A stretch of 34,299 nt of DNA from JAFDBW01 sp963723355 (GTDB taxonomy: Bacteria; Desulfobacterota; Desulfuromonadia; Desulfuromonadales; BM103), in assembly GCA_963723355.1 (NCBI GenBank), contig CAVRQQ010000028.1, forward strand, positions 1 through 34,299. The letters run 5' to 3'. The translations under genes were made by a program, and so were the position numbers. The notes under the pieces were generated by a model. The model was given only the letters and a program-made list of their open reading frames with translations, ran no database searches and was not told the DNA's origin. Each line of letters starts with the position of its first letter. Position 1 is the stretch's first letter. This document shows positions 15,619 through 24,776 of this stretch, piece after piece.

Positions 15619-15628
15619 TGCCCAGAAA

Positions 15629-15643
15629 GTGGTGAAAAGTGTA
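15629..15643 (+). promoter_or_regulatory. Possible MraZ operator repeats
   Basis: GTGGT at 15629 and GTGTA at 15639 repeat with a 10-bp period just downstream of the -10. MraZ proteins bind short direct repeats of GTGGN/TGGGN type with 10-bp period in front of their own gene, so autorepression would fit. Only two units are visible, and the second is degenerate. Confidence 0.4.
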
Positions 15644-15665
15644 TTTTTAGGCCAAAGAGGGCCAA

Positions 15666-16121
15666 ATGGGATTCCAGGGCGTCTATTTCAATTCGATCGA
15701 TGCAAAAGGGCGGGCAAGCATTCCGGCCAGGTTTCGTGAGCAGCTGAAAGAGCTGTTCGAAGATGAAACGCTGGTCGTGACGCAGGATCGCTGCGGTATT
15801 GTTGCATACCCGGTCTCCGAGTGGGATCTTTTCCTCGAAAAATTCGCACAGCTCCCGAACGATCAGTTCCGGGAGGACCTCTATTTTACAACAGTAACCC
15901 CGGCAACCCAGTGTGCCTTCGACAAGCAGGGTCGAATCCAGCTGCCGCAATCTCTGCGCGAGTATTGCCAGCTCGATACGGACGGCGTGCGCGATGTCGT
16001 CATCGTCGGCGGGGCGAAGAAAATCCAGATCTGGAACAAGACAAGATATCTCGAGATGCTTGCCGAAGCGGAACAGCGCCTGGCAGACGATCGGCAAAAG
16101 CGTTTCGATCTGGGATTATAG
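15666..16121 (+). CDS. mraZ: Transcriptional regulator MraZ
   Basis: MraZ is an AbrB-like, ring-forming DNA-binding protein that controls the dcw operon. The 151-residue protein contains the two expected swapped-hairpin repeats: GVYFNSIDAKGRASIPARFREQL in the first half and ATQCAFDKQGRIQLPQSLREYCQL in the second, each with the DxKGR/DKQGR and IPxxxR signature. It ends with VVIVGGAKKIQIWNKTRYLEM. AGAGG precedes ATG 15666. It is first in the dcw cluster, where it is normally found. Confidence 0.97.
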   Translation: MGFQGVYFNSIDAKGRASIPARFREQLKELFEDETLVVTQDRCGIVAYPVSEWDLFLEKFAQLPNDQFREDLYFTTVTPATQCAFDKQGRIQLPQSLREYCQLDTDGVRDVVIVGGAKKIQIWNKTRYLEMLAEAEQRLADDRQKRFDLGL

Positions 16122-16125
16122 CTCT

Positions 16126-17096
16126 TTGACTTCGGATGGGTTCAGGCATGTTTCGGTGATGGCGGAGGAGGTTCTGCACTACCTCGAGCCCCGTCGCGGA
16201 GGAATCTATCTGGACGGAACGCTGGGTGGCGGTGGTCATGCCCGCCTGATCCTCGAAGCGACATCCCCCGATGGAGACCCTGATCGGTCTTGATCATGAC
16301 GCAGAGGCGTTACAGGCTGCGGGAAGCAACCTGGCGGAGTTCGGCGACAGGGTGATGCTCCGGCAGGGCAACTTTGCCGGGATGGAGTCTCATCTCGATG
16401 CGCTGGGGGTTGCGATGCTCGACGGGGTCGTGCTGGACCTTGGGGTCTCCTCGTACCAGCTCGACAGCCCGGACCGCGGGTTCTCGTTTCGGGAAGAAGG
16501 CCCGCTGGACATGCGGATGAATCCTTCGGCAGGAATCTCCGCCGCCAGCGTGATTGCCGAGGCTGAGGCAGATCATTTGAAGCGCATCTTCCGTGAGTAC
16601 GGTGAGGAGCGCTGGGCGGGAAGGATCGCCCGGGAAATCGTGGCGGCTCCGTGAACGGCAGCCGATCACGACCACCTTGCAGCTGGCCGAACTGGTCAGC
16701 CGGGTCGTGCCGCGCGGCAAGGGCCCTCAGCGGATTCACCCGGCGACACGGGTCTTTCAGTCGCTGAGAATTTATGTCAATGGCGAGCTTGACAGTCTGC
16801 AGGCGGGACTTGACGCTGCCAGGCAAAGGCTGAAAGTCGGTGGGCGGCTGGTGGTCATCAGCTTCCACTCGCTTGAGGACAGGATCGTCAAGCAGGCTTT
16901 CCGTGCACTATCCACCGGCTGTATCTGTCCTCCCCGCCTGGCCGTCTGCGCCTGTGGGCAGAAACCGGCTGCCAGGCTTGTAACCCGAAAAGGGGTGAGG
17001 GCAACGGACGCTGAAGTTGAAAACAATCCACGCGCCAGGAGCGCCGTGTTAAGAGCAATGGAGAAGCTTTCCGCAGAGGAGAAACACGATGGCTGA
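16126..17096 (+). CDS. rsmH: 16S rRNA (cytosine-N4)-methyltransferase RsmH (two frameshifts)
   Basis: RsmH methylates N4 of C1402 in 16S rRNA. All family parts are present but in three frames: FRHVSVMAEEVLHYL and LDGTLGGGGHARLIL (SAM motif) in 16126-16267; IGLDHDAEAL, VVLDLGVSSYQLDSPDRGFSF and LDMRMN up to about 16650; then TTTLQLAELV, PATRVFQSLRIYVNGELDSL and FHSLEDRIVKQAF to 17096. Deleting one C from the C5 run at 16265-16269 and one C at 16649-16650 restores a 322-residue protein of normal length. The likely start is TTG 16126, four bases after mraZ. The end overlaps ftsL. As given, the gene could not make active enzyme. Confidence 0.93.
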
Positions 17097-17406
17097 CACA
17101 ACCATCAAGGCGTTACCGAAAATCAATGGCTTTGCCCTGCGTCGCCCGAACCTGCTGCCGGTGCTCGGTTTTATTGCCCTGCTCCTTTCGGTGTCGCTCT
17201 TTTTCGTTTGGTCACGGGTCCAGGTTACCAGCCTGGAATACGAGATGTCCCAGCTGCAAAGTACGCTGCGCGATCTGCGCCAGGAGACATCAAACCTGCG
17301 TCTTGAGGCGGCCAGCCTCAGAAGCCCTGAACGGATTGAACGAGTGGCGCGGCAGGAACTGCGCTTGCGTTTACCTTCCGCTGATCAGGTGATTACGGTG
17401 GATTGA
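17089..17406 (+). CDS. ftsL: Cell division protein FtsL
   Basis: FtsL is a small bitopic membrane protein that, with FtsB and FtsQ, links the Z ring to septal wall synthesis. The 105-residue protein has a short cytosolic N-terminus, one transmembrane helix (about 24-42: LLPVLGFIALLLSVSLFFVW) and a periplasmic coiled coil (LEYEMSQLQSTLRDLRQETSNLRLEAASL). It ends with a conserved-type ERIERVARQELRLRLPSADQVI. Sequence conservation in FtsL is low, so the call rests on topology and on position between rsmH and ftsI. Both ends overlap neighbours. Confidence 0.88.
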   Translation: MADTTIKALPKINGFALRRPNLLPVLGFIALLLSVSLFFVWSRVQVTSLEYEMSQLQSTLRDLRQETSNLRLEAASLRSPERIERVARQELRLRLPSADQVITVD

Positions 17407-19385
17407 TGAAAGAACTGGAGAAAGGCGTCCGCTTTCGCATCAGGCTGATAGGGGTGGTCTTTACCCTCTGTTTTGCTTTGGTGGCGATGCGTGCCTTCGA
17501 TCTCCAGGTCCTGCAGGAGCAGCAGTGGGAAGAACGTGCCGAGCGACAGCATCAGAAGGTCATCCCCCTAACGCCTCAGCGCGGCACAATTTTCGACAGG
17601 AACGGAGAGGAGCTTGCCGTCAGTGTTGATGTCGATTCGGTTTATGCCGAGCCGGGCAAACTCAAGGCCACTGCAGGTGCAACAAAATCCCTGGCGAAAG
17701 TTCTGGGCGTTTCAACAAGAACACTCAAGGCCAAGTTGAAGGGCAACAGAAACTTTGTCTGGCTGAAACGCCAGATCACACCGGGCCAGAGCAATCAGAT
17801 CAAGCAGATGAAGCTCGATGGTGTCGGCATGATCAAGGAGCACCGGCGCTTCTATCCCAACTCCACTATCGCCGGGCATCTGCTCGGCTTCACCGGCCTC
17901 GATCCGAAGGGGTTGGAAGGACTGGAGCTGCAGTACGACAAGATGATCCTCGGGCGTGGCGGATACCTGGTGATGGAGCGGGACGCAATGGGCCGCGGTC
18001 TGGGCGCCGGTTCGCCACAGGTTCAGGGGGCAACGCGCGGCCATGACCTTTACCTGACGCTCGATAAGAACCTGCAGTACCTTGCCGAGCGTGAACTTGC
18101 CGAAGGGCTGCGCACGACCCAGGCCAAGGCAGGAACCGTGGTCATGATGGAGCCGTCAACCGGCAAGGTACTGGCCCTGGCGAGTTCCCCGGAGTACAAC
18201 CCGAACGCATTCTCCCGTTACAAGCCTCACCAGTGGAGGAATCGGGCAGTCTGTGATTCCTTTGAGCCCGGTTCGACATTCAAGATTTTTCTCATGGCGG
18301 CCGCCCTGAATGAGGCGGTCGTCGGCACCAGGCAGAAAATTGATTGTGAAAACGGTGTGTTCCGGGTTGGCGGCAAGGATATCCACGACCACAAGAAGTA
18401 CCAGAAACTGACCCCGGCGGAGATTATCAAGTACAGCTCGAACATAGGTTCGGCGAAAATAGGCAAAATGCTGGAGCGAAAAGCCTTCCATCGTTACCTC
18501 ACCGATTTCGGTTTTGGCCAGCCAACCGGGATAGATTTGCCCGGTGAGGTGAATGGCCTGTTGAGGCCGCCGGACAAATGGTTCGAAGTCGACCTGGCGG
18601 CGATTTCATTCGGTCAAGGGGTCAGTGTGACGTCGGTCCAGCTGACCGCGGCCACGGCGGCGATCGCCAATGGCGGCTACCTGATGGAGCCTTATGTCGT
18701 CGAACGGGTTGTTGACAGCCAGGGCCAGGTCACACGTAAGAGCCAGCCACGCGTTGTGCGCAAGGTGATTGCCCAGGATGTGGCCCAACGGGTGAGCCGG
18801 ATGATGGAGTTGACCACCGAAGACGGCGGAACGGCGACCAATGCCCGGGTGCCGGGCTTCAGGGTCGCCGGCAAAACCGGTACGGCACAAAAGGTTGATC
18901 CGGTGACGGGAGGCTATTCGGCAGACAAGCGGGTCGCCTCGTTTGTCGGTTTCCTCCCGGCCGAGGCGCCGCGGATCGTGATGCTGGTAACGATTGACGA
19001 ACCGAAAAAAGGTATTTACGGGGGATTGACTGCGGCGCCGGTATTTTCGCGGATTGCTGCACAGGCGATGCAATACCTCAAGGTTGCACCCAACCAGGAG
19101 ATGCCATCCGGCGAAAGCCTGCCGTCGCTGGAGCAGATATTTGTTGATGCGGTCACACCGAAACAGGCCAGTCTCCAGTACCTGATGGTTGCCGCGCCAT
19201 CCGGCGGACCGCAGATGCCGGATTTTTCCGGATTGAGTTTTCGCCAGGTCCTCGAGCTTATGGAAGAAAAACAGCTGAATATCGATTTTCGTGGACGTGG
19301 ACGGGTTGTTGAACAGTCACCGAGCCCCGGGGCATCGATTCCCTATGGCGCCCCGGTGTGGGTGCGCATGGCACCACCATCCTGA
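17406..19385 (+). CDS. ftsI: Septal peptidoglycan transpeptidase FtsI (PBP3-type) with PASTA tail
   Basis: FtsI crosslinks septal peptidoglycan in partnership with FtsW. The 659-residue protein has an N-terminal membrane anchor (about 11-32), the dimerisation domain starting PQRGTIFDRNGEELA, and a transpeptidase domain with the three active-site motifs: S290-TFK, S344-SN and K490-TG. The C-terminal segment (about 595-659: MPDFSGLSFRQVLELMEEKQLNI...SPGASIPYGAPVWVRM) is a PASTA domain, which E. coli FtsI lacks but SpoVD-like and Desulfuromonadales proteins have. ATG 17406 overlaps the ftsL stop (TGATG). Confidence 0.96.
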   Translation: MKELEKGVRFRIRLIGVVFTLCFALVAMRAFDLQVLQEQQWEERAERQHQKVIPLTPQRGTIFDRNGEELAVSVDVDSVYAEPGKLKATAGATKSLAKVLGVSTRTLKAKLKGNRNFVWLKRQITPGQSNQIKQMKLDGVGMIKEHRRFYPNSTIAGHLLGFTGLDPKGLEGLELQYDKMILGRGGYLVMERDAMGRGLGAGSPQVQGATRGHDLYLTLDKNLQYLAERELAEGLRTTQAKAGTVVMMEPSTGKVLALASSPEYNPNAFSRYKPHQWRNRAVCDSFEPGSTFKIFLMAAALNEAVVGTRQKIDCENGVFRVGGKDIHDHKKYQKLTPAEIIKYSSNIGSAKIGKMLERKAFHRYLTDFGFGQPTGIDLPGEVNGLLRPPDKWFEVDLAAISFGQGVSVTSVQLTAATAAIANGGYLMEPYVVERVVDSQGQVTRKSQPRVVRKVIAQDVAQRVSRMMELTTEDGGTATNARVPGFRVAGKTGTAQKVDPVTGGYSADKRVASFVGFLPAEAPRIVMLVTIDEPKKGIYGGLTAAPVFSRIAAQAMQYLKVAPNQEMPSGESLPSLEQIFVDAVTPKQASLQYLMVAAPSGGPQMPDFSGLSFRQVLELMEEKQLNIDFRGRGRVVEQSPSPGASIPYGAPVWVRMAPPS

Positions 19386-19406
19386 GAAAGCCTGAAGAAG
19401 CGGCGG

Positions 19407-20921
19407 ATGACGATGAAGTTAATGGAACTACTGAAAAATTGCCCGGTCAAAAAGATTCATGGCAACCCGGATATTGATCTGAACGGTCTGCATTACGATT
19501 CGCGGCAGGTCAGTCGTGATGATGCCTTCTTCGCCCTGCGCGGCGTAGTCAGTGACGGACATGATTATATCGACAGTGCGATTGCCAACGGTGCCAGGGT
19601 GGTTTTCTGTGAGGAGATGCCGATGCATGTCGAAGCCGTGACTACCGTGCTGGTTGACAATGCGCGCCGAGCCATGGCGTTGGCCTCGTCAGAGTTCTAC
19701 GGCAACCCGACACACGGTATGCAGACTGTAGGCGTTACCGGGACCAATGGAAAAACCACTATCACCTACCTGCTTGAGGCGATCCTCAGCGAGGCCGGTT
19801 TGAATCCGGCGGTGATCGGTACGATCAACTACCGTTTCGGCTCGGATCTACGCCAGGCGCCGCACACCACTCCCGAGGCGCTGGAACTGATGAAGCAGGT
19901 GAGTGATTTCCGGCGCATCGGGGCACGTTCACTGGTCATGGAAGTCTCTTCCCATGCGTTGGACCAGTACCGGGTCGATGGTGTGCACTTCCAGGTTGGC
20001 GTCTTTACCAACCTGACTCCGGAGCACCTCGACTATCACCAGGATATGGAAAGTTACTTCGCCAGCAAATACCACCTCTTCAAGGAGCTGTTGCCGCGCG
20101 ACAAGGGCCGCGCCGTGATCAATGTCGATGATGATTACGGCCAGCGCCTTGCGGCGATGCTGCCAGGTGCCCTGACTTGCGGTCGCAGTGATCATTCAGA
20201 TATCCATCCGGAGAGCTTCGAGATCTCTTTAAAAGGCATCCGTGCCAGCGTGGCAACACCGCTCGGTACGGTGGCCATCAACTCCCCCTTGCTTGGCGAC
20301 TACAACATGGAAAACCTGCTTTGTGCGATCGGTGCGGCCGTTGCGTTGAAGCTGTCGCCCGAGGTGATTGCGACCGGGCTGGCTACAGCCAAAGGGGTGC
20401 CGGGTCGCCTCGAACAGGTTGAGAACGATCGTGGTGCAGTGATCCTGGTCGATTATGCCCACACCGGTGATGCCTTGCATCGGGTCATCGAGGCGATGCA
20501 GCAACTTTCGCCAAACAGGATTCTGACCGTTTTCGGGTGCGGTGGCGACAGGGATCGCAGCAAGCGGCCGATCATGGCTGAAGTTGCGGCGCGCGGTTCC
20601 GATATCGCGATTGCAACCTCCGATAATCCGCGCACAGAGAATCCCCGGCAGATCCTCGACGATGTCCGTGTCGGTCTCGCCAGGGTCCACAAGCAGGAGT
20701 GGAGCAGGGCGGATGCCATGGCTGGTGCGGGGCGGGGCTACGTTGTCATTGAGGACCGCCGTGAGGCGCTGGAGTTTGCAGTCAGCCTGCTGCAGCCCGG
20801 TGATCTCCTGCTGGTCGCCGGAAAAGGGCATGAGGATTACCAGATCCTTGCCAGCGGGCGGATTCATTTCGACGATCGTGAAGAGCTGCGCAGGGCCCTG
20901 CAGCGGGGAGGCCTGCAATGA
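19407..20921 (+). CDS. murE: UDP-MurNAc-L-Ala-D-Glu: meso-diaminopimelate ligase MurE
   Basis: MurE adds meso-diaminopimelate to the cytoplasmic UDP-MurNAc dipeptide. The 504-residue protein shows LHYDSRQVSRDDAFFALRG in the N-terminal domain, the ATP loop VGVTGTNGKTTITYLLE (about 109-125), HTTPEALEL, and the carbamylated-lysine-region segment NLTPEHLDYHQDMESYFASKYHLF. The C-terminal motif DNPRTE, which selects meso-DAP rather than lysine, is intact, so this wall is DAP-type. ATG 19413 is a possible alternative start. Its stop overlaps murF (ATGA). Confidence 0.97.
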   Translation: MTMKLMELLKNCPVKKIHGNPDIDLNGLHYDSRQVSRDDAFFALRGVVSDGHDYIDSAIANGARVVFCEEMPMHVEAVTTVLVDNARRAMALASSEFYGNPTHGMQTVGVTGTNGKTTITYLLEAILSEAGLNPAVIGTINYRFGSDLRQAPHTTPEALELMKQVSDFRRIGARSLVMEVSSHALDQYRVDGVHFQVGVFTNLTPEHLDYHQDMESYFASKYHLFKELLPRDKGRAVINVDDDYGQRLAAMLPGALTCGRSDHSDIHPESFEISLKGIRASVATPLGTVAINSPLLGDYNMENLLCAIGAAVALKLSPEVIATGLATAKGVPGRLEQVENDRGAVILVDYAHTGDALHRVIEAMQQLSPNRILTVFGCGGDRDRSKRPIMAEVAARGSDIAIATSDNPRTENPRQILDDVRVGLARVHKQEWSRADAMAGAGRGYVVIEDRREALEFAVSLLQPGDLLLVAGKGHEDYQILASGRIHFDDREELRRALQRGGLQ

Positions 20922-22315
20922 TCCGCATGGACGTTCGTACCGTTGCCGAAATCACCGGAGGTCACCTGATGCAGAATGGTGCGTCGGTTGAGTTCCAGGG
21001 GATTTCCACCGACAGCCGGACGCTCCAGCCGGGAGAGCTGTTCATCCCGTTGCGCGGCGAGAATTTCGACGGTCATGACTACCTGACCCAGGCGATCAAG
21101 AGAGGCGCGGCGGCCTGTCTCAGCGAGGAGATGATCGGCGGTCTTCTGGTGCCAGTGGTCAAGGTGAAAGACACGCTCAAGGCCCTGGGTGACCTGGCCG
21201 CCGCATCCCGGCGCCAGTTCTCGGGCCCGGTGATCGGAATTACCGGCACATCAGGGAAGACCACCTGCAAGGAAATGCTCGCATCGATCCTGGCAAGCCT
21301 CGGCCCCGGTCTCAAGTCAGCGGGCAATTACAATAACCTGATCGGCGTCCCGCTGACGCTGTTCGGCCTGCAGCCGGAGCATCAATGGGCGGTCGTCGAG
21401 ATGGGCATGAGCGCCCGTGGTGAAATTGCCAGACTGGCGGAGATTGCCCGGCCGAATATCGGCCTGATCACCAATATCGGTGCCGGTCATCTGGAAAACT
21501 TTGACGGTCTCTCGGGTGTGGCCCGGGCCAAGGGGGAGCTATTTATCAGTCTCCCCGCCGATGGCATTGCTCTGATCAATGCAGATGATCCGGAGGTGAG
21601 TGTCCTGCCGGTTGCCAACGGCGTTCGCAGGGTTTTCTTCGGCAACAACCGGGATGCCGACGTCAGGGCAGATAAAATCGTGGTCCAAAACGGCTCGGTG
21701 AGCTTTCAGCTGGTTATCGCCGGGTCCGCACAAAAGGTCGTTCTGCCGTTGCCGGGACGGCACAACGTTGCCAACGCCCTCGCTGCTGCTGCGGCGGCAA
21801 CGGTAATCGGTGTCGGATTGCAGGCAATTGCCGCGGGGCTTGAAGCGTTCCAGCCTTGCCCGGGACGGATGGAGTTGCTCGAGTTTCCGGGAGATGTGGT
21901 GGTGCTTGAAGACAGCTATAACGCCAACCCGCTATCGGTGCATGCTGCTCTGGACGCACTGCATGACCTGGGGGCCCCCGGCCGGCGGATTGCGGTCCTG
22001 GCCGACATGCTCGAGCTCGGGCCGTCAGCGCCGGAGTTGCACAAGCAGATCGGGGCGATCGTCCCGGAGCGGGCGGACTGGCTCTTTACTTATGGCACCC
22101 TGGCCGAAGATATTGCACGCGGCGCCCGCGAAGCGGGGCTGGATGATGACAGGATTTTCAGCGCGACGAGCCACGATCAACTGGTGGCGCGCCTGCTTGA
22201 ACTGTTGCAAGCCGGTGACCGGGTGCTGATCAAGGGCTCGCGCGGCATGCGCATGGAAAAAGTGACAGATGCTCTGCGGAATTCGACGCAGAGGCCGGCT
22301 GCGAACGGGGACTGA
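20918..22315 (+). CDS. murF: UDP-MurNAc-tripeptide: D-Ala-D-Ala ligase MurF
   Basis: MurF attaches D-Ala-D-Ala to complete the UDP-MurNAc pentapeptide. The 465-residue protein contains GISTDSRTLQPGELFIPLRGENFDGHDY, the ATP loop ITGTSGKTTCKEMLASIL, SAGNYNNLIGVPLTL, EMGMSARGEIARLAEIARPNIGLITNIGAGHLENF and the C-terminal LEDSYNANPLSVHAAL, all diagnostic. The P-loop has TTC where TTT or TS is more usual, with no obvious consequence. It overlaps murE by 4 bases and precedes mraY by 13. Confidence 0.97.
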   Translation: MIRMDVRTVAEITGGHLMQNGASVEFQGISTDSRTLQPGELFIPLRGENFDGHDYLTQAIKRGAAACLSEEMIGGLLVPVVKVKDTLKALGDLAAASRRQFSGPVIGITGTSGKTTCKEMLASILASLGPGLKSAGNYNNLIGVPLTLFGLQPEHQWAVVEMGMSARGEIARLAEIARPNIGLITNIGAGHLENFDGLSGVARAKGELFISLPADGIALINADDPEVSVLPVANGVRRVFFGNNRDADVRADKIVVQNGSVSFQLVIAGSAQKVVLPLPGRHNVANALAAAAAATVIGVGLQAIAAGLEAFQPCPGRMELLEFPGDVVVLEDSYNANPLSVHAALDALHDLGAPGRRIAVLADMLELGPSAPELHKQIGAIVPERADWLFTYGTLAEDIARGAREAGLDDDRIFSATSHDQLVARLLELLQAGDRVLIKGSRGMRMEKVTDALRNSTQRPAANGD

Positions 22316-22328
22316 GGGAGAGATATAA

Positions 22329-23405
22329 GTGCTTTATCACCTGCTCTACCCATTGCACACGGAATTCTCGGTATTCTACGTCTTCCGGTTTATCACCTTC
22401 CGGACGATCTATGCCGCGATTACCGCGTTGATCATCAGCTTTCTGCTCGGACCCTGGTTGATCGAAAAGCTCTCTGCACTGCAGGTCGGGCAAAACATCC
22501 GTCGCCTCGGCCCCGAATCGCACTTCAAGAAAGAAGGCACGCCGACCATGGGCGGCGCCCTGATCCTGTTCGCGATTGTCCTGCCGACCCTGCTCTGGGC
22601 TGACCTGAGTAACATTTACGTCTGGCTGGTGCTCCTGGTTACCTGTGGTTATGGTGTGATCGGCTTCGTTGATGATTACCTGAAAGTGCGTCTCAAGAAC
22701 AGCGACGGACTGTCACCGCGCAAGAAGATGTTCTGGCAGTTGCTGATCGCTTTCGGCGTCGGCGTGGTCCTGATGACATACCCGGGATTCCAGTCAACCC
22801 TGGCGTTTCCGTTCTTCAAAGGCGTCAACCCGGACCTCGGCTGGTTCTACGTCCCCTTCGCCATGCTGGTAATTATCGGCGCCAGTAACGCCGTCAACCT
22901 GACCGACGGGCTCGACGGCCTGGCGATCGGACCGGTGATCATTGCCGCAGGCACTTACCTGCTGTTTGCCTACCTGGCCGGACACGCAACCCTGTCGGGT
23001 TATCTGCAGATCAATAATGTCAAGGGTGCAGGAGAGCTTGCGGTTCTGTGCGGGGCGATGGTCGGAGCCGGACTCGGCTTCCTCTGGTTCAATACTTACC
23101 CGGCCCAGGTTTTCATGGGGGACATCGGCAGCTTGTCGCTCGGCGGCGCGATCGGCACGATTGCCGTGATTACCAAGCAGGAGATCGTGCTGGTGATCGT
23201 CGGCGGCATCTTTGTCATGGAAGCGCTTTCGGTGATCGTGCAGGTGACCTCGTTCCGGCTCTACGGTAAACGTATCTTCCGCATGGCACCAATCCATCAT
23301 CACTTTGAACTGAAGGGGTGGCCGGAACCGAAAATCATCGTCAGGTTCTGGATCATCAGCATCATCCTGGCACTGATCGGCCTGTCGACGCTGAAGTTGA
23401 GATAA
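22329..23405 (+). CDS. mraY: Phospho-MurNAc-pentapeptide translocase MraY
   Basis: MraY transfers phospho-MurNAc-pentapeptide to undecaprenyl phosphate, making lipid I on the inner membrane. The 358-residue protein has about ten hydrophobic segments, the substrate motif KEGTPTMGGALIL, the catalytic aspartates in VIGFVDDYLK, NAVNLTDGLDGLAIGP, and the HHHFELKGWPE loop near the end. The start is GTG 22329 (MLYHLLYPLHTEFSVFYVFR), preceded by a GGGAGAG site; this N-terminus matches the family. Confidence 0.97.
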   Translation: MLYHLLYPLHTEFSVFYVFRFITFRTIYAAITALIISFLLGPWLIEKLSALQVGQNIRRLGPESHFKKEGTPTMGGALILFAIVLPTLLWADLSNIYVWLVLLVTCGYGVIGFVDDYLKVRLKNSDGLSPRKKMFWQLLIAFGVGVVLMTYPGFQSTLAFPFFKGVNPDLGWFYVPFAMLVIIGASNAVNLTDGLDGLAIGPVIIAAGTYLLFAYLAGHATLSGYLQINNVKGAGELAVLCGAMVGAGLGFLWFNTYPAQVFMGDIGSLSLGGAIGTIAVITKQEIVLVIVGGIFVMEALSVIVQVTSFRLYGKRIFRMAPIHHHFELKGWPEPKIIVRFWIISIILALIGLSTLKLR

Positions 23406-23411
23406 GGATTT

Positions 23412-24776
23412 ATGGAGTATCGGGACAAAAAGATCGTGATTATCGGTGCCGGTTCAACCGGTCGCAGCCTGGCGCGCTTTTTCCTGGCACGTGGGGCGCA
23501 GGTTGTCCTGTCTGATCGCCGTCCTGCCGAGTGTTTCGATGATCTCGAGGAACTGCTCAGTCAAGGGATCCAACTTGATCTCGGCGGTCATACGCTTGAG
23601 CAGTTCATGGCGGCTGACCTGATCGCTGTCAGCCCCGGGGTGCCGCTCGATATCCCGGTACTGGACGCCTGCCAGAATAACAAGATCGCGATGCTCGGCG
23701 AAGTGGAAATCGCCTGGCACGAACTGTCCGGCACCATGATTGCCATCACCGGGACCAACGGCAAGTCAACCGTGACCAGCCTGATCGGCGAGATGCTCAA
23801 AGCATGGGGGCAGAACGCCTTCGTCGGCGGGAATCTCGGGATCCCCCTGATTGACGCGGTCGGTAAAGATTACGATTGGCAGGTGGTTGAGCTTTCATCC
23901 TTCCAGCTTGAAACGATCGAGACGTTCCGACCGCGCTATGCCATGCTGCTGAATATCAGTGAGGATCACCTCGACCGTTATCCGGACATGGCCAGTTATA
24001 TTACAGCAAAAGTAAGGATTTTTGAAAACCAGCAGGAAGACGATATTGCGATTCTGAACCGTGACGATCCACTGGTCATGCAGGCTGCAAGCGATGTTTG
24101 TTCACGCAAGATTTATTTCAGCGGGCAGTCCGTCCTGGAAGAAGGGATGAGCCTGGTTGACGACCGGATTATCTGGCGTTGGAACGGACAGGAGACACTC
24201 TTTCCGGTTGCGGAGCTGCAGATTCGCGGCCGGCACAACCAGGAGAACGTCATGGCTGCACTGATCCCGCTCCTCGTGGAAGGCTGTCCGGCGGAGATCG
24301 CCTGGGGGGCAGCGACAAAGTTCACTGGCCTTAAGCATCGCATGGAATACCTCGGCGACCTGCACGGGGCCGGCTGGTACAACGACTCAAAGGGAACCAA
24401 CATAGGCAGCGTCGTCAAGAGCCTTGCCGGGCTCGACAGGCCGGTCATCCTGATCGCCGGCGGCAAGGACAAGCAGGGCGATCTCTCGGCACTGATCGAA
24501 CCGATCCGAGAGAAGGTCGAGCAGCTGATTCTGATCGGCGCTGCTGCCGAACGCATGGCCGGGACCTTTGCAGGTCTGACCAGAATCCATCGTGTCGACA
24601 GCATGCATGCTGCAGTCGGGCTGGCCGCGCACTACAGCTGCCCCGGCGCAACCGTGATCCTGTCGCCGGGTTGTTCCAGCTTTGACATGTTCGAAAATTT
24701 TGTCGCGCGCGGCGAAATCTTTACCCGTGAGTTTCGAGCCTTGAGCGGGCATCGGGAGAGCGTCAATGGAAATTAG
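23412..24776 (+). CDS. murD: UDP-MurNAc-L-alanine: D-glutamate ligase MurD
   Basis: MurD adds D-glutamate to UDP-MurNAc-L-Ala. The 454-residue protein begins with a Rossmann-like KIVIIGAGSTGRSLARFFLARGA. It then has SPGVPLD, the ATP loop ITGTNGKSTVTSLIGEML (about 115-132), GGNLGIPLID, ELSSFQLETIE, NISEDHLDRYPDMASYITAK, and in the C-domain YNDSKGTN and AGGKDKQGD, typical of MurD. AAGG precedes ATG 23412. Its last codons overlap ftsW by 11 bases. Confidence 0.97.
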   Translation: MEYRDKKIVIIGAGSTGRSLARFFLARGAQVVLSDRRPAECFDDLEELLSQGIQLDLGGHTLEQFMAADLIAVSPGVPLDIPVLDACQNNKIAMLGEVEIAWHELSGTMIAITGTNGKSTVTSLIGEMLKAWGQNAFVGGNLGIPLIDAVGKDYDWQVVELSSFQLETIETFRPRYAMLLNISEDHLDRYPDMASYITAKVRIFENQQEDDIAILNRDDPLVMQAASDVCSRKIYFSGQSVLEEGMSLVDDRIIWRWNGQETLFPVAELQIRGRHNQENVMAALIPLLVEGCPAEIAWGAATKFTGLKHRMEYLGDLHGAGWYNDSKGTNIGSVVKSLAGLDRPVILIAGGKDKQGDLSALIEPIREKVEQLILIGAAAERMAGTFAGLTRIHRVDSMHAAVGLAAHYSCPGATVILSPGCSSFDMFENFVARGEIFTREFRALSGHRESVNGN

